The notes: generated by a model from the letters alone, not told the origin. Positions 16,607-25,490 are shown, counted from the stretch's first letter. The stretch is DNA of 64,000 nucleotides from Iamia sp963728655 (GCA_963728655.1 CAVSLD010000002.1:744001-808000), one strand, 5' to 3'. Numbers and translations: made by a program.

Positions 16607-19042
16607 TCACGGGCCGACCTTCCAGCGGCGGGCCCGACGCTCGGGGCGGCGGTGGCCGGGGACCCGGAGGCGTTCGCGTCGGGGGCCGGGGGGGCGAGAC
16701 AGCGGGAGGCGGGGCGGGGCGTAGCCGGGCGCCTTGTCCCAGGTCTCGACCAGCCAGCCCCGCTTGCGGGCCAGCGAGGCCAGGCGGGCCTCGGGGTTGA
16801 CCGCCACGGGGAAGCCGACGGCCTCGAGCAGGGGGAGGTCGCTGGTGGAGTCGGCGTAGGCCACGCCCTCGGCCACGTCGATGCCGTGGGCCGCGGCGTA
16901 GTCGAAGAGGGCCTGGGCCCGGCTCTCGCCGGTGGGTGGGACCTCGGTCATCTGCCCCGTGTAGGTGCCGTCGGCGGCGATGGTCATCCGCGTGCAGACG
17001 ATGTCGTCGAACAGCGGCCGCAGCGGCTCGACGACGAAGTCGAGGGCGCCGGTGATCAGCACGGTGCGATGGCCGAGGGACCGGTGCTCGCGGACGCGCC
17101 GGATGCCCGCCGGGAACGACTTGGTGAGGATCAGCTCGGAGAGCATCTCCGCCGAGTCGGCGAAGAGCTCCTCGGCCGGCGCCCCCTCGTAGCGGCGGTA
17201 GAAGTGGCGCAGGAAGTCGCTGCGGTCGCGGGCGTCGAGGCGCAGCAGCGACGGCGCCTCGGCCAGGAGGCGGGCGGTCAGCGTGCGCCGGTCGGCCCCG
17301 TCGAGGCGGCGGCTGGCCAGCCACGCGAACGAGGTGACGACGTTCGAGGCGATGAGCGTGTTCTCGAGGTCGAAGGCCGCCATCTGCCGGCTCTCGGACA
17401 GCACCTGGCGCCGGAGCCGGGTGCTGCGGGCCTCGCTGCCGCCGCTCTTGCCGTCGGTGCGCACCCGGGCGTGCTTGACCACCGAGGGCAGGTGGATCTC
17501 CCGGACGTAGTGCTCCCAGTCGACGACCCGGGGGTCGCAGCCGAAGTCGCGCTGGTCGTCGGGCGCCAGCGCGGCGTGGAGGGCGAGCAGGTTGTCGACG
17601 CCGTAGATGGCCTCGCACTCGGTGTAGGCGCCGTAGAGGGTGACGTAGGTCGAGGCCCGGTCGACCATCTCCCGGCGCTCCTCCAGGTCGGTGGCCCACG
17701 CGGCCTGCTTGCCGCGCAGGGGCAGGGCGGAGAGCACCTTGTCGGCGGCGGTGAGCACCCGGGTGGCCCGCTTGAGCTCGCTCTCCACCTGCCCTCGGCC
17801 CGGGAACTTGAACTCGGGGACGCTGATGGGCTGGCCGTCGCGGTCGTAGAGGGGGTGCTCGGTGAACCAGGTGCTGATCAGGTCGACCATGCGCTGGAAC
17901 TCGAGGGGGTTGGACGAGCCTGACGCGACCTGGGTGACGTCCGGGCTGCCGTCCTCGTGGGCCGGGCCCCGCGCCGCCACCGCGCAGATGGCGCCGACCA
18001 CGAGGTCCACCGGGATGACGTCGACGGTGCCCTCCGGGACGCCGGGGAACTGGCTGAGCAGGCCCCGGGCGTAGGAGACGATGACCGGCTCGGCCATCCG
18101 GAAGCCCCGGATCCACCCGGGCACCGGCTCGGACCAGGCCGACTCGATGATGGCGGGCCGGACGATCGACACGGGGACGTCGCCCCGGTTCTCGCCCAGG
18201 GCCTTCTCGCCCAGGGCCTTGGTCATGGCGTAGGCGTCGGGCCAGCCCAGCGAGGCGGCCCGGGCCCGGCCCGCCTCGACCAGCTGGTCCTTCACCCAGG
18301 CGGTGCGGCGCTGCTCGGTCTTCTCGGCCAGCAGCGGGCCGCCGGCGGCGCCCAGCTCGTCGACGGCCTCGGCCCGGAAGCGCTCCAGGTTCTCCGGCGA
18401 GCGGCTGGCGGCCTCGGCGTCGGCCCGCACCCGGCGGGCGGCCTCCACCTCGCGCCGGTGGTCGACGTCGATCCAGAAGGGGCTGTCGTCGACCCGGATC
18501 TCCGGTGCGGCGCCGCGACGGTTGCCGGCCACGTAGCAGGTCGACACGGCCACCAGGTGGGGCGCGACCCCGAGGTCGGTGAGGGTCTGGGCGATGCGGG
18601 TGGGACCCAGGAGGTTGACCTCGACGGCGAGGTCGAGGGGCGAGTCGAACGACACGGTGGCGGCCGAGTGGATGACGGTGTCGCAGGAGGCGAGCACGTC
18701 GCGGCCGTGGTCGTCGAGGCCCAGCCCGTCGGTGGCCACGTCGCCGGCGACGACGGTGACCCGCTCGGCCACGAGGGCGTCGAAGGCGTCCCGGCCGCCC
18801 AGCTCGTCGCGGAGGCGGTCGAAGCAGTCGTTGCGGAAGATCTCCCGCTGGGCCCGCTGCTCCACGGTGCGCTTGCGCCCGGGGCGGACCAGCAGGACCA
18901 GCTCGCAGCCCGGCGCCCCCCGCAGCAGGCGCTCGACCAGGGCGGTGCCGAGGAAGCCGGTGGTGCCGGTGATGAACAGGCGCCGGCCGTCGAGGGCCTC
19001 GGCCACGGGCGGGGCGGCGGGCGCGGAGGGGTCGGCGGCCAT
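16607..19042 (-). CDS. fatty acyl-CoA reductase (SDR) fused to HAD-IB hydrolase
   Basis: 811 aa. Residues 1 to about 400 form an NAD(P)-binding male-sterility/thioester-reductase domain: FITGTTGFLGTALVERLL near 23-40, VAVSTCYVAGNRRG near 165, and the catalytic YAMTK near 270. Residues from about 545 to 760 form a HAD-IB domain whose motif I reads AFDLENTLIAS, so the second Asp of DxDxT is Glu; later VLITGALDFVVEPL and AYADSTSDLPLLEA are intact. The known role of the reductase domain is acyl-CoA or acyl-ACP reduction toward fatty alcohols or aldehydes; the HAD partner is unexplained. Divergent from a TetR gene across a palindromic operator, so probably TetR-controlled. Confidence 0.85.
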   Translation of the reverse strand: MAADPSAPAAPPVAEALDGRRLFITGTTGFLGTALVERLLRGAPGCELVLLVRPGRKRTVEQRAQREIFRNDCFDRLRDELGGRDAFDALVAERVTVVAGDVATDGLGLDDHGRDVLASCDTVIHSAATVSFDSPLDLAVEVNLLGPTRIAQTLTDLGVAPHLVAVSTCYVAGNRRGAAPEIRVDDSPFWIDVDHRREVEAARRVRADAEAASRSPENLERFRAEAVDELGAAGGPLLAEKTEQRRTAWVKDQLVEAGRARAASLGWPDAYAMTKALGEKALGENRGDVPVSIVRPAIIESAWSEPVPGWIRGFRMAEPVIVSYARGLLSQFPGVPEGTVDVIPVDLVVGAICAVAARGPAHEDGSPDVTQVASGSSNPLEFQRMVDLISTWFTEHPLYDRDGQPISVPEFKFPGRGQVESELKRATRVLTAADKVLSALPLRGKQAAWATDLEERREMVDRASTYVTLYGAYTECEAIYGVDNLLALHAALAPDDQRDFGCDPRVVDWEHYVREIHLPSVVKHARVRTDGKSGGSEARSTRLRRQVLSESRQMAAFDLENTLIASNVVTSFAWLASRRLDGADRRTLTARLLAEAPSLLRLDARDRSDFLRHFYRRYEGAPAEELFADSAEMLSELILTKSFPAGIRRVREHRSLGHRTVLITGALDFVVEPLRPLFDDIVCTRMTIAADGTYTGQMTEVPPTGESRAQALFDYAAAHGIDVAEGVAYADSTSDLPLLEAVGFPVAVNPEARLASLARKRGWLVETWDKAPGYAPPRLPLSRPPGPRRERLRVPGHRRPERRARRWKVGP

Positions 19043-19050
19043 CGCCGGGG

Positions 19051-19056
19051 ACCGTA
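19051..19056 (-). promoter_or_regulatory. putative leaderless -10 box (TACGGT)
   Basis: On the minus strand TACGGT ends 8 nt before the reductase-fusion ATG. It lies 10 bp from the TetR-type palindrome, so a bound repressor would block it. Confidence 0.45.
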
Positions 19057-19065
19057 GCCCATCTC

Positions 19066-19081
19066 TCTACCAAGTGGTAGA
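19066..19081. promoter_or_regulatory. TetR-type operator palindrome
   Basis: TCTACCAAGTGGTAGA: perfect 7-bp arms around a 2-nt centre, in the 49-bp gap between the divergent reductase-fusion and tetR starts. Size, symmetry and position are as expected for an autoregulated TetR operator. Confidence 0.75.
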
Positions 19082-19091
19082 CAAAGCGTCC

Positions 19092-19667
19092 GTGGCCCGG
19101 TCCGACACCCGCGAACGGATCCTGGACGCGGCGCTGGAGGCCTTCGCCCGGCGCGGGGTCGAGGCCACCTCGCTGGACGACGTGGCCGACGCCGTCGGGG
19201 TGCGCAAGCAGACCGTCCTCTACTGGTTCCGCTCCAAGGACGCCCTGGTCACGGGGGTCGTCGAGGCGGCGGTGGCCGAGCTGGGCGACGCCCTCGACGC
19301 CGCCGTGGCCGCCCGTGGGGCGGGCCGGTCGGCCACCGTCGCGGTGGTCGACGAGGTCCTGCGCCTGGGCGCCCGTCGGCCCGACCTGCTGGTGCTGCTG
19401 CGGGAGGTCAGCCGGCTGGGACCGTCGGCCACGGGGCCCCTCGCGACTGCGATCGGCCCCCGTCTCGACGGCGCCGCGGCCGCCCTGTCGGGTCCCGGCG
19501 CCGACCCCGCGACCCGGGAGCGGGCCCGGCGCCGGCTGGTGGAGGCAGGGGCCCGCGTGGTGGCCACCGCGGTGGAGGCCCAGCTGCTCACCGAGATGGG
19601 CGTGGCGCCGGACCGGGCCTGGTTGCGCCGGCGCCGGGCCGACCTGCTCGCCGCCCTGGACGGCTGA
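19092..19667 (+). CDS. TetR-family transcriptional regulator
   Basis: 191 aa from GTG (VARSDTRERILDAALEAFARRG); a GTG 18 nt upstream inside the palindrome is less likely. The N-terminal HTH (about residues 5-50) includes TSLDDVADAVGVRKQTVLYWF. The C-terminal ligand domain is Ala/Arg-rich and specific to this protein. Divergent from the acyl-CoA reductase/HAD gene with an operator between, so the likely effector is an acyl-CoA or related lipid (inference). Confidence 0.9.
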   Translation: MARSDTRERILDAALEAFARRGVEATSLDDVADAVGVRKQTVLYWFRSKDALVTGVVEAAVAELGDALDAAVAARGAGRSATVAVVDEVLRLGARRPDLLVLLREVSRLGPSATGPLATAIGPRLDGAAAALSGPGADPATRERARRRLVEAGARVVATAVEAQLLTEMGVAPDRAWLRRRRADLLAALDG

Positions 19668-19692
19668 ACCGCCCCTCGCCGCGGGCTGTGGC

Positions 19693-20334
19693 CTACCCGT
19701 CGCGCCGGTCCCGGAGGGCGTCGAGGGCCGAGGTGTCCCGGGGGCCGGTCTCGGTCATGCGCTCGGGGACGTCGTCCTGCTCGGTGCGCAGGGCCCGGCT
19801 CATCACCGCGTGCATGTCGTAGAGGGCGGTGATGTAGGTGAGCTCGAGGATCTGCTCGTCGTCGAGGTGGTCGCGCAGCACCGCGAACACGCCGTCGGCC
19901 ACCCTGCCGCCGTCGAGCACGAGGGCGTCGGTGTAGGCCAGCACCGCTCGCTCCAGCGGGTCGAAGCAGTCGGCCACGCCCCAGTGGGGGATGGCCGCGA
20001 TCTTCTCCTCCGGGATGCCCACGTCGCGACACGACTTGCAGTGCTGGGAGAACACGAACTGGCTGCCCCGCGCCCAGCCCACGCGGGTCTGGCCCAGCTC
20101 CCGCAGCTGCGGGTCGATGCGGCGCTCGGGCGACTGGTAGAGGGCGAAGCCGTCGACGCAGTGCTGGAGCACGGCGGGAGCGGCGGCGAAGGTGGTCCAC
20201 CAGTCGCCCGAGGTCTCGGTGTGGGTGCCGGGCTCGGCCACCGGGTCGCGGCCCGCGCCGAAGATCAGGTCGTAGACGAAGGTGACGATGGGCGGGTTGG
20301 CCTCGTCGCGGGGGACGGGGTCGAGGCGGGGCAC
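19693..20334 (-). CDS. carboxymuconolactone decarboxylase-family protein
   Basis: 213 aa from GTG (VPRLDPVPRDEAN). Shows the AhpD/CMD fold pattern: SQHCKSCRDVGIPEEKIAAI, with a CxxC near residue 100, and LELTYITALYDMHAVMSRAL toward the end. Members are peroxidase-like or decarboxylases; CxxC supports a thiol-redox role. Start lies 3 nt from the VOC gene stop, so the two form an operon. Confidence 0.8.
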   Translation of the reverse strand: MPRLDPVPRDEANPPIVTFVYDLIFGAGRDPVAEPGTHTETSGDWWTTFAAAPAVLQHCVDGFALYQSPERRIDPQLRELGQTRVGWARGSQFVFSQHCKSCRDVGIPEEKIAAIPHWGVADCFDPLERAVLAYTDALVLDGGRVADGVFAVLRDHLDDEQILELTYITALYDMHAVMSRALRTEQDDVPERMTETGPRDTSALDALRDRRDG

Positions 20335-20336
20335 GG

Positions 20337-20939
20337 TCAGCCCGGGGAGACGGCGGCCGCGTCGGCGGCGGCGGCATCGGTCGCCGCGGCCCGGGCGGCC
20401 TCCGCCGCGGTCGCGGGGCTGTGGGCCACGTCGGCGGGCCCGAAGGGACGGGTGGACGCAGCCAGCTCGAGCAGGATGCCGTCGGGGTCCTGGAAGTAGA
20501 CCGAGCGCACGAACACGCCGTCGTGGAGCTCGGGGGCGAGCCCCCACTCGCTGTCGTCGTGGTTCCAGGTCTCGCTGCACTCGATGCCGGCGGCGACCAG
20601 GCGGTCGCGGTACTCGTCGATGCGCTCGACCGACACCTTGAAGGCGACGTGGTTCATCGACCCGATGGCGCTGACCAGCTCGGCCACGTCGGGCCGGCCG
20701 GCGGGGGCGGAGACGCCGGGCACCGGTTCGGGGGCATCGGCGAACCAGAAGAAGGCGAGGAGGTCGCCGCCCCCGCAGTCGAAGAAGAAGTGCTGGCCCA
20801 GGCCCATGGGCAGCTCGACGGTCTTGACCAGCGGCATGCCGAGGACGCCCTCGTAGAAGTCCACGGTGCGGGCCATGTCCCGGCACACCAGGGCCAGGTG
20901 GTTGATCCCGCCCAGCTCGATCGGAGGTCCGTTCGTCAT
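20337..20939 (-). CDS. VOC-family (glyoxalase-like) dioxygenase/isomerase
   Basis: 200 aa. GGINHLALVCRDMARTVDFYEGVLGMPL opens the first beta-alpha-beta-beta-beta unit with a metal-ligand His near residue 15. The second unit has MNHVAFKVS and YFQDPDGILLELA with the Glu ligand near 168. The last 35 residues are low-complexity Ala. A GGGGAG ribosome site precedes the ATG. Paired with the CMD-family gene, which suggests an aromatic or lactone substrate, but no specific reaction can be assigned. Confidence 0.85.
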   Translation of the reverse strand: MTNGPPIELGGINHLALVCRDMARTVDFYEGVLGMPLVKTVELPMGLGQHFFFDCGGGDLLAFFWFADAPEPVPGVSAPAGRPDVAELVSAIGSMNHVAFKVSVERIDEYRDRLVAAGIECSETWNHDDSEWGLAPELHDGVFVRSVYFQDPDGILLELAASTRPFGPADVAHSPATAAEAARAAATDAAAADAAAVSPG

Positions 20940-20971
20940 CGTGCGCTCCCCGGGTCGCGGCGAGACCGACA

Positions 20972-21397
20972 CTACGACGGTCGCAGGGCGGCCGCGATGA
21001 GGTCCATGTCGGCCGCCGGCACCTCGAACAGGCCGCGGCGGAACGCCAGCCCCCAGTGCTCCGGGTCGGTGACGAACGTGAGGCGGGGGAGGAGGGGGTG
21101 GACGTCGGTCGGCGTGACCTCGGCGAAGGCGACGTCGAGGCGCCAGGGGCTGCGGCCGTCGGGGAGGTCGACCTGGCGCGGCGCGTCGGCCGTCACCGTC
21201 CCGAGGGCGGTCCACTGCTGGAGGGGGCGGCCCGAGCGCACCTTCGTCCACGGCGAGTAGAAGGCGATCCGGTCACCGCGGGACAGCCGCCGGAGACCGG
21301 TCGGCTTGCCGTGGTCGGCCTGGGTGAACCCGCCGGCCACCCCGCCCTCGACGTGGTCGAGGCTGACGACGTTGACCCAGGCGCGGGGCTCAGGCAT
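20972..21397 (-). CDS. EVE domain-containing protein
   Basis: 141 aa. WVNVVSLDHVEGGVAGGFTQ, RRLSRGDRIAFYSPWT and LQQWTALGTVTAD match the EVE domain, a PUA-like fold that reads modified DNA or RNA bases. Its ATG lies 8 nt inside the 3' end of ddl, so it is coupled to cell-wall gene expression. No restriction or defence genes adjoin it, so a housekeeping role is more likely here. Confidence 0.8.
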   Translation of the reverse strand: MPEPRAWVNVVSLDHVEGGVAGGFTQADHGKPTGLRRLSRGDRIAFYSPWTKVRSGRPLQQWTALGTVTADAPRQVDLPDGRSPWRLDVAFAEVTPTDVHPLLPRLTFVTDPEHWGLAFRRGLFEVPAADMDLIAAALRPS

Positions 21398-22481
21398 CGG
21401 GCTGGGGGCGGCCGAAGCCGGCCCGGTGGGCGTGGCGCTCGAGGCCGAGGCGGACCATCTCGGTGATCAGCTCGGCGTAGGGGAGCCCCGACGCGGCCCA
21501 CAGCGAGGGGAACATCGAGTGGGGCGTGAAGCCGGGGATGGTGTTGACCTCGTTGAGCAGCAGGCCCCGCCCCCCCTCCTCGTAGAAGAGGTCGACGCGG
21601 GCGTAGCCGTCGCAGCGCAGCGCTCGGAAGGAGCGGGCGGCCAGGTCCCGGGCCGCCTCGGTGACGTCGTCGGGGAGCTCGGCCGGGACCACGAGGCGGG
21701 CGGCGCCGTCGATGTACTTGTCCTCGTAGTCGTAGAAGTCGTGGGTCGGCACGATCTCGCCCGGCACCGAGACCCGCAGCTCGCTGTTGCCGAGCACGCC
21801 GACCTCGATCTCGCGGCCGGTGACGGCGGCCTCGACCACCACCCACTCGTCGTAGCGGAGGGCGCCGGCGACGGCGGCGGAGAGGGCGTCGGGGTCGTCG
21901 ACCCGGGTGACCCCGACCGACGAGCCCATGTTGGCCGGCTTCACGAAGAGGGGGAGGCCGAGGGTGGCCACCGCCTCGGCGCAGAAGGCGGCGTCGGCCT
22001 CGGTGTCGCGGGCCGCCAGGTGGCGGACCTGGGGGAGGCCCGCCGCTGCGGCCAGGGCCTTGGCCGCCACCTTGTCCATGCAGGCGGCCGAGCCGAGCAC
22101 CCCGGAGCCCACGTAGGGCACGCCGGCCAGCTCGAGCATCCCCTGCACGGTGCCGTCCTCGCCCAGCGGGCCGTGGATGAGCGGCAGCACCACGACCTCC
22201 TGGCCCGGGCGGGCGGGGGCGACCGCGGGCAGGGGCTCGAGCTCGGTGCCGGCCACCGCCACCGTGCCGCCGATCTCGCCCGCCCGCCCGGCGTCGAGCA
22301 GGGCCTTGGCCGCGTCGGCGTGGAGCCAGCGGCCGTCGCCGTCGATGCCGACGGGCACGACGTCGAAGCGCTCGCGGTCGACCGCGGCGAGCACGTGGGC
22401 GGCCGAGATGCACGACACGTCGCGCTCGGCCGAGACGCCCCCGAAGAGCACGACGAGCCGGGTCCGGGGGTCGCTCGCCAT
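21390..22481 (-). CDS. ddl: D-alanine--D-alanine ligase
   Basis: 363 aa from ATG (MASDPRTRLVVLFGG). ATP-grasp enzyme that makes D-Ala-D-Ala for peptidoglycan in the cytoplasm. Conserved GGVSAERDVSCISA near residue 14, LIHGPLGEDGTVQGML near 105, PLFVKPANMGSSVGVT near 190, and the metal site LLLNEVNTIPGFTPHSMFP near 315. Divergent from murF with 77 bp between starts; both have a TAGGGT box. The first residues of the longer open frame upstream are not needed, given the leaderless box before this ATG. Confidence 0.95.
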   Translation of the reverse strand: MASDPRTRLVVLFGGVSAERDVSCISAAHVLAAVDRERFDVVPVGIDGDGRWLHADAAKALLDAGRAGEIGGTVAVAGTELEPLPAVAPARPGQEVVVLPLIHGPLGEDGTVQGMLELAGVPYVGSGVLGSAACMDKVAAKALAAAAGLPQVRHLAARDTEADAAFCAEAVATLGLPLFVKPANMGSSVGVTRVDDPDALSAAVAGALRYDEWVVVEAAVTGREIEVGVLGNSELRVSVPGEIVPTHDFYDYEDKYIDGAARLVVPAELPDDVTEAARDLAARSFRALRCDGYARVDLFYEEGGRGLLLNEVNTIPGFTPHSMFPSLWAASGLPYAELITEMVRLGLERHAHRAGFGRPQPDA

Positions 22482-22489
22482 GGCCGCCG

Positions 22490-22495
22490 ACCCTA
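22490..22495 (-). promoter_or_regulatory. putative leaderless -10 box (TAGGGT) of ddl
   Basis: On the minus strand TAGGGT ends 8 nt before the ddl ATG. Confidence 0.5.
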
Positions 22496-22545
22496 CCGCC
22501 GGGTCCCGGGCCACCCCGCCGTCCCGGGGCGGGCGGGTCGGCACC

Positions 22546-22551
22546 TAGGGT
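22546..22551 (+). promoter_or_regulatory. putative leaderless -10 box (TAGGGT) of murF
   Basis: TAGGGT ends 7 nt before the murF ATG; identical to the box of the divergent ddl gene. Confidence 0.5.
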
Positions 22552-22558
22552 CCGGCCG

Positions 22559-23898
22559 ATGCGGCTCTCGGTGCAGGACCTGGCCACCGCCACCGGCGGG
22601 ATGGTCACGGGCGATCCCGCGGTCGAGGTCGACGCCCTGGGCGTCGACACCCGGGACCTCCTCCCGGGGACCGGGTTCGTGGCCCTCGTCGCCGAGCGCG
22701 ACGGCCACGACTTCGCCCCCGCGGCGGTGGAGGCGGGCGCCCCCGCCGTCGTCGCCTCCCGGCCCCTGCCGGACCTCGGCGTGCCCGTCGTCCAGGTGGG
22801 CGACACCGCCGCGGCCCTGCTCGACGTGGGCCGCCTGGCCCGCACCCGCCTGCCCGACCGGGTGGTCGGCATCACCGGGTCGGTGGGCAAGACCTCGACC
22901 AAGGACCTGCTGGCCGGCGTGCTGGCGGCCCGGTGGCCGACGGCGGCGTCGGCCCGGTCGTTCAACAACGAGATCGGCGTGCCCCTCACCCTGGTCGGCG
23001 CGCCCAGGGCACCGAGGCGGTGGTGGTGGAGATGGGTGCCCGTGGGGTCGGCCACATCGCCCTGCTGTGCGACGTGGCCCGGCCCACCGCCGCCATCGTC
23101 ACCGCGGTGGCCCCGGCGCACCTGGAGATGTTCGGCACCGTCGACGACGTGGCCCGGGCCAAGGGCGAGCTGGTCGAGGCGCTCCCGCCCGAGGGCGTGG
23201 CCGTGCTCAACGCCGACGACGCCCGGGTCGCAGCCATGGCCGAGCGCACCACCGCCCGCGTCCTCACCTACGGGGTGGGACCCGGCGGCGGGGCCGACGT
23301 GCGGGCCGAGGACCTGGTGCTCGACGAGCTCCTCCGGCCCCGGCTGCGCCTGGCCACCCCGTGGGGCGACGCCGATGTGACCCTCGCCGTCCACGGCGCC
23401 CACCAGGCGGGCAACGCCCTGGCCGCGGCGGCCTGCGGCCTGGCCCTCGGCGTCGACCTCGACGACGTGGTCGACGCCCTCGCCACGGCCACGGTGTCGG
23501 GCCTCCGCATGGAGATCGCCCGGGCCCCGTCCGGTGCGGTGGTGGTGAACGACGCCTACAACGCCAACCCCACCTCCACCCGGGCCGCCCTCGAGGCGCT
23601 GGCCGCCCTCCCGGCGGCGGGACGGAAGGTGGCCGTGCTGGGCCTGATGGCCGAGCTGGGTCCCGACGCTGACCGCCTCCACTCCGAGGTGGCGGCCGAG
23701 GCCGCCGCCCTCGGCATCCGGGTCGTCTCGGTCGCGGCGCCGGCCTACGGGCTGGCGCCCGAGGATGCCGTCGACGGGGTGGAGGCCGCCGTCGACCGTC
23801 TCGGGCCCCTCGGCGACGGCGACGCGGTGCTGGTGAAGGGGAGCCGGGTGGCCGCCCTGGAGCGGGTGGCCACCGCCCTCCTCGCCCCCGTCACCTGA
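22559..23898 (+). CDS. murF: UDP-N-acetylmuramoyl-tripeptide--D-alanyl-D-alanine ligase, with one frameshift
   Basis: Adds D-Ala-D-Ala to UDP-MurNAc-tripeptide. The first frame gives the N-terminal uridine domain and the ATP loop GITGSVGKTSTKD near residue 105, then FNNEIGVPLTLVGAP. The second frame resumes with GTEAVVVEMGARGVGHI and carries VVNDAYNANPTS to the stop. Between them, near 23,008, GCGCCCAGGGCACC would be read correctly as APQGT if the C run were one base longer. Total length 3n+2 agrees with one lost base, giving about 446 aa. MurF is normally essential, so a sequencing deletion in a homopolymer is more likely than real inactivation. Adjacent ddl supplies its substrate. Confidence 0.9.
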
Positions 23899-23917
23899 GA
23901 GGCGGGGCGGCGGCGCC

Positions 23918-25228
23918 TCAGCCGAGGACGGGCGCGGGCTCGTCGGGCCCGGGGGTGAGGGCCATCACCAGGCCCAGGACCAGCGCGACCGCTGCGCCCG
24001 CGAGCATCATCACCGTCACCGACGTCTGGTCGGCCAGCCACCCGCCGGCCAGGCCGCCGAAGGGGACCACGCCGCCGAACCCCATGATCCAGAGGGCCAG
24101 CACCTTGCCCCGCACCCGGTCGTCGAGGTCTTCCTGGAGCACCGTGGACAGCGACGTGATGACGAGGAAGTAGACGGCCCCCACGGCGTAGATGGCGGGG
24201 TAGGCGAGGGGCGCGGCGCGCAGCAGGGAGAACACCGCCAGCAGGGCGGCGAAGCCCACCAGACCGGCCCGGGCCAGCCGGGCCTTGTCGCGCGCCGCGA
24301 AGAGCGTGCCCACCGACAGGGCACCGCTCACCGCCCCGAGCCCGAAGGTGGCGTAGAGCAGGCCGTAGGCCGTGCTGCGGCTGGCGATCCCCAGGTTCTC
24401 GTCGGCCAGCTTGGGCATCTGGGTGATGAAGGGCAGGGCGAGGAAGGAGAAGACGGTGATGGTGATGATGACCTGGCCCACGGCCCGGTGGGTGCGGGCG
24501 TAGGAGATGCCCTCCAGCAGCCGGTGCAGCCCCTGCGTGCCCGACCCGGCCGGCTTGGGGAGCGTGACCCGGGTGAGGCTGAGGATCACCGCGCCGAAGC
24601 TGGCCGCGTTGAGCACGAAGACCCAGGCCGAGCCCACGCTGGCGAAGAGGATGCTGCCGATGATCGGTCCGATGACGCGGGACGCGTTCATCTGCACGGA
24701 GTTGAGCGAGATGGCGCCCGCGAGGTCGCTCCGGGGCACGAGGATCGGCACCACCGCGCTGAAGGTGGGGGCGTAGAGGGCGTTGCCGCACCCGATGGCG
24801 AGCACGACGGCCACCAGCACGGCCTTGTTGGGGTCGCCCCCCATCACCACCAGGGCCAGCAGCAGCGAGAAGACGGCCTGCTCGATCGACAAGATGACGA
24901 GCAGCCTCCGGCGGTCGTGGGCGTCGGCCAGGGCGCCGCCCACGAGCGACAGCAGCAGCAGCGGCCCCAGCTGGGCCGCGGTGACGATGCCCACGAAGAT
25001 GCCCGAGCGGGTGAGGTCGTAGGCCAGGGCGCCGAGGACCACGTTCTGCATCCACGTGCCGATGTTGGAGGCGAAGGCCCCCAGGTAGACGATGCGGAAC
25101 GTCCGGTGGGAGAAGGCCGACCGGGCGGTGCCCGGGGTGAAGGTGCGGTCGCCCTCCAGCAGGGCGTCCTCGACCGCCTCGAGGGCCTCCTCCGGGTGGT
25201 CCGAGCGGGTGGAGGAGGGGTCGTGCAC
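23918..25228 (-). CDS. MFS transporter (EntS/TMF-like exporter)
   Basis: 436 aa, about 12 hydrophobic helices. FRIVYLGAFASNIGTWMQNVVLG near residue 45 and LVGGALADAHDRRRLL near 95 (the MFS loop 2-3 motif) match the MFS_3 group, whose members export siderophores or drugs. The central ISLNSVQMNASRVIGPIIGS is also typical. The start is GTG with a leaderless TAGCCT box 6 nt upstream. Substrate unknown. Convergent with murF, 19 bp apart. Confidence 0.88.
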   Translation of the reverse strand: MHDPSSTRSDHPEEALEAVEDALLEGDRTFTPGTARSAFSHRTFRIVYLGAFASNIGTWMQNVVLGALAYDLTRSGIFVGIVTAAQLGPLLLLSLVGGALADAHDRRRLLVILSIEQAVFSLLLALVVMGGDPNKAVLVAVVLAIGCGNALYAPTFSAVVPILVPRSDLAGAISLNSVQMNASRVIGPIIGSILFASVGSAWVFVLNAASFGAVILSLTRVTLPKPAGSGTQGLHRLLEGISYARTHRAVGQVIITITVFSFLALPFITQMPKLADENLGIASRSTAYGLLYATFGLGAVSGALSVGTLFAARDKARLARAGLVGFAALLAVFSLLRAAPLAYPAIYAVGAVYFLVITSLSTVLQEDLDDRVRGKVLALWIMGFGGVVPFGGLAGGWLADQTSVTVMMLAGAAVALVLGLVMALTPGPDEPAPVLG

Positions 25229-25234
25229 CGGGAC

Positions 25235-25240
25235 AGGCTA
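25235..25240 (-). promoter_or_regulatory. putative leaderless -10 box (TAGCCT)
   Basis: On the minus strand TAGCCT ends 6 nt before the MFS gene GTG. Confidence 0.45.
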
Positions 25241-25300
25241 CGGCCCCGCGAGCGCGCCTGACCAGCGGGTCAAGTCCCCGTCGGACGGTGGCCGGGGCCC

Positions 25301-25306
25301 TACCGT
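25301..25306 (+). promoter_or_regulatory. putative leaderless -10 box (TACCGT)
   Basis: TACCGT ends 9 nt before the ATG of the 55-aa zinc-ribbon gene. Confidence 0.4.
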
Positions 25307-25315
25307 GGGCGACCC

Positions 25316-25483
25316 ATGGAGACCACCGCGACCCGCACCCCGTCCGATCCCGCCCCGCCGTCCGCCGGGTGCGACCTGTCCACCCAGTGCGGCCACTGCG
25401 GCGGCCCGATGCGCCCCGAGCACGCCCACTACCGGTGCGTGGAGTGCGGCCAGCGGGACTCCTGCTGCGACGGCCCGTACTGA
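25316..25483 (+). CDS. 55-aa zinc-ribbon protein
   Basis: ATG at 25,316 to TGA at 25,483 reads METTATRTPSDPAPPSAG, then CDLSTQCGHCGGPM, HYRCVECGQRDSCCDGPY. Two CxxC knuckles (CGHC and CVEC) sit in a four-Cys arrangement, with three further Cys near the ends (CD and SCCDG). The compact Cys layout and the leaderless box before the ATG support a real gene. A second gene starts 7 nt after it, so they are probably co-transcribed. Likely a metal-binding or protein/nucleic-acid-contact module; the CCDGP ending is distinctive. Function unknown. Confidence 0.75.
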   Translation: METTATRTPSDPAPPSAGCDLSTQCGHCGGPMRPEHAHYRCVECGQRDSCCDGPY

Positions 25484-25490
25484 GCTCCCG

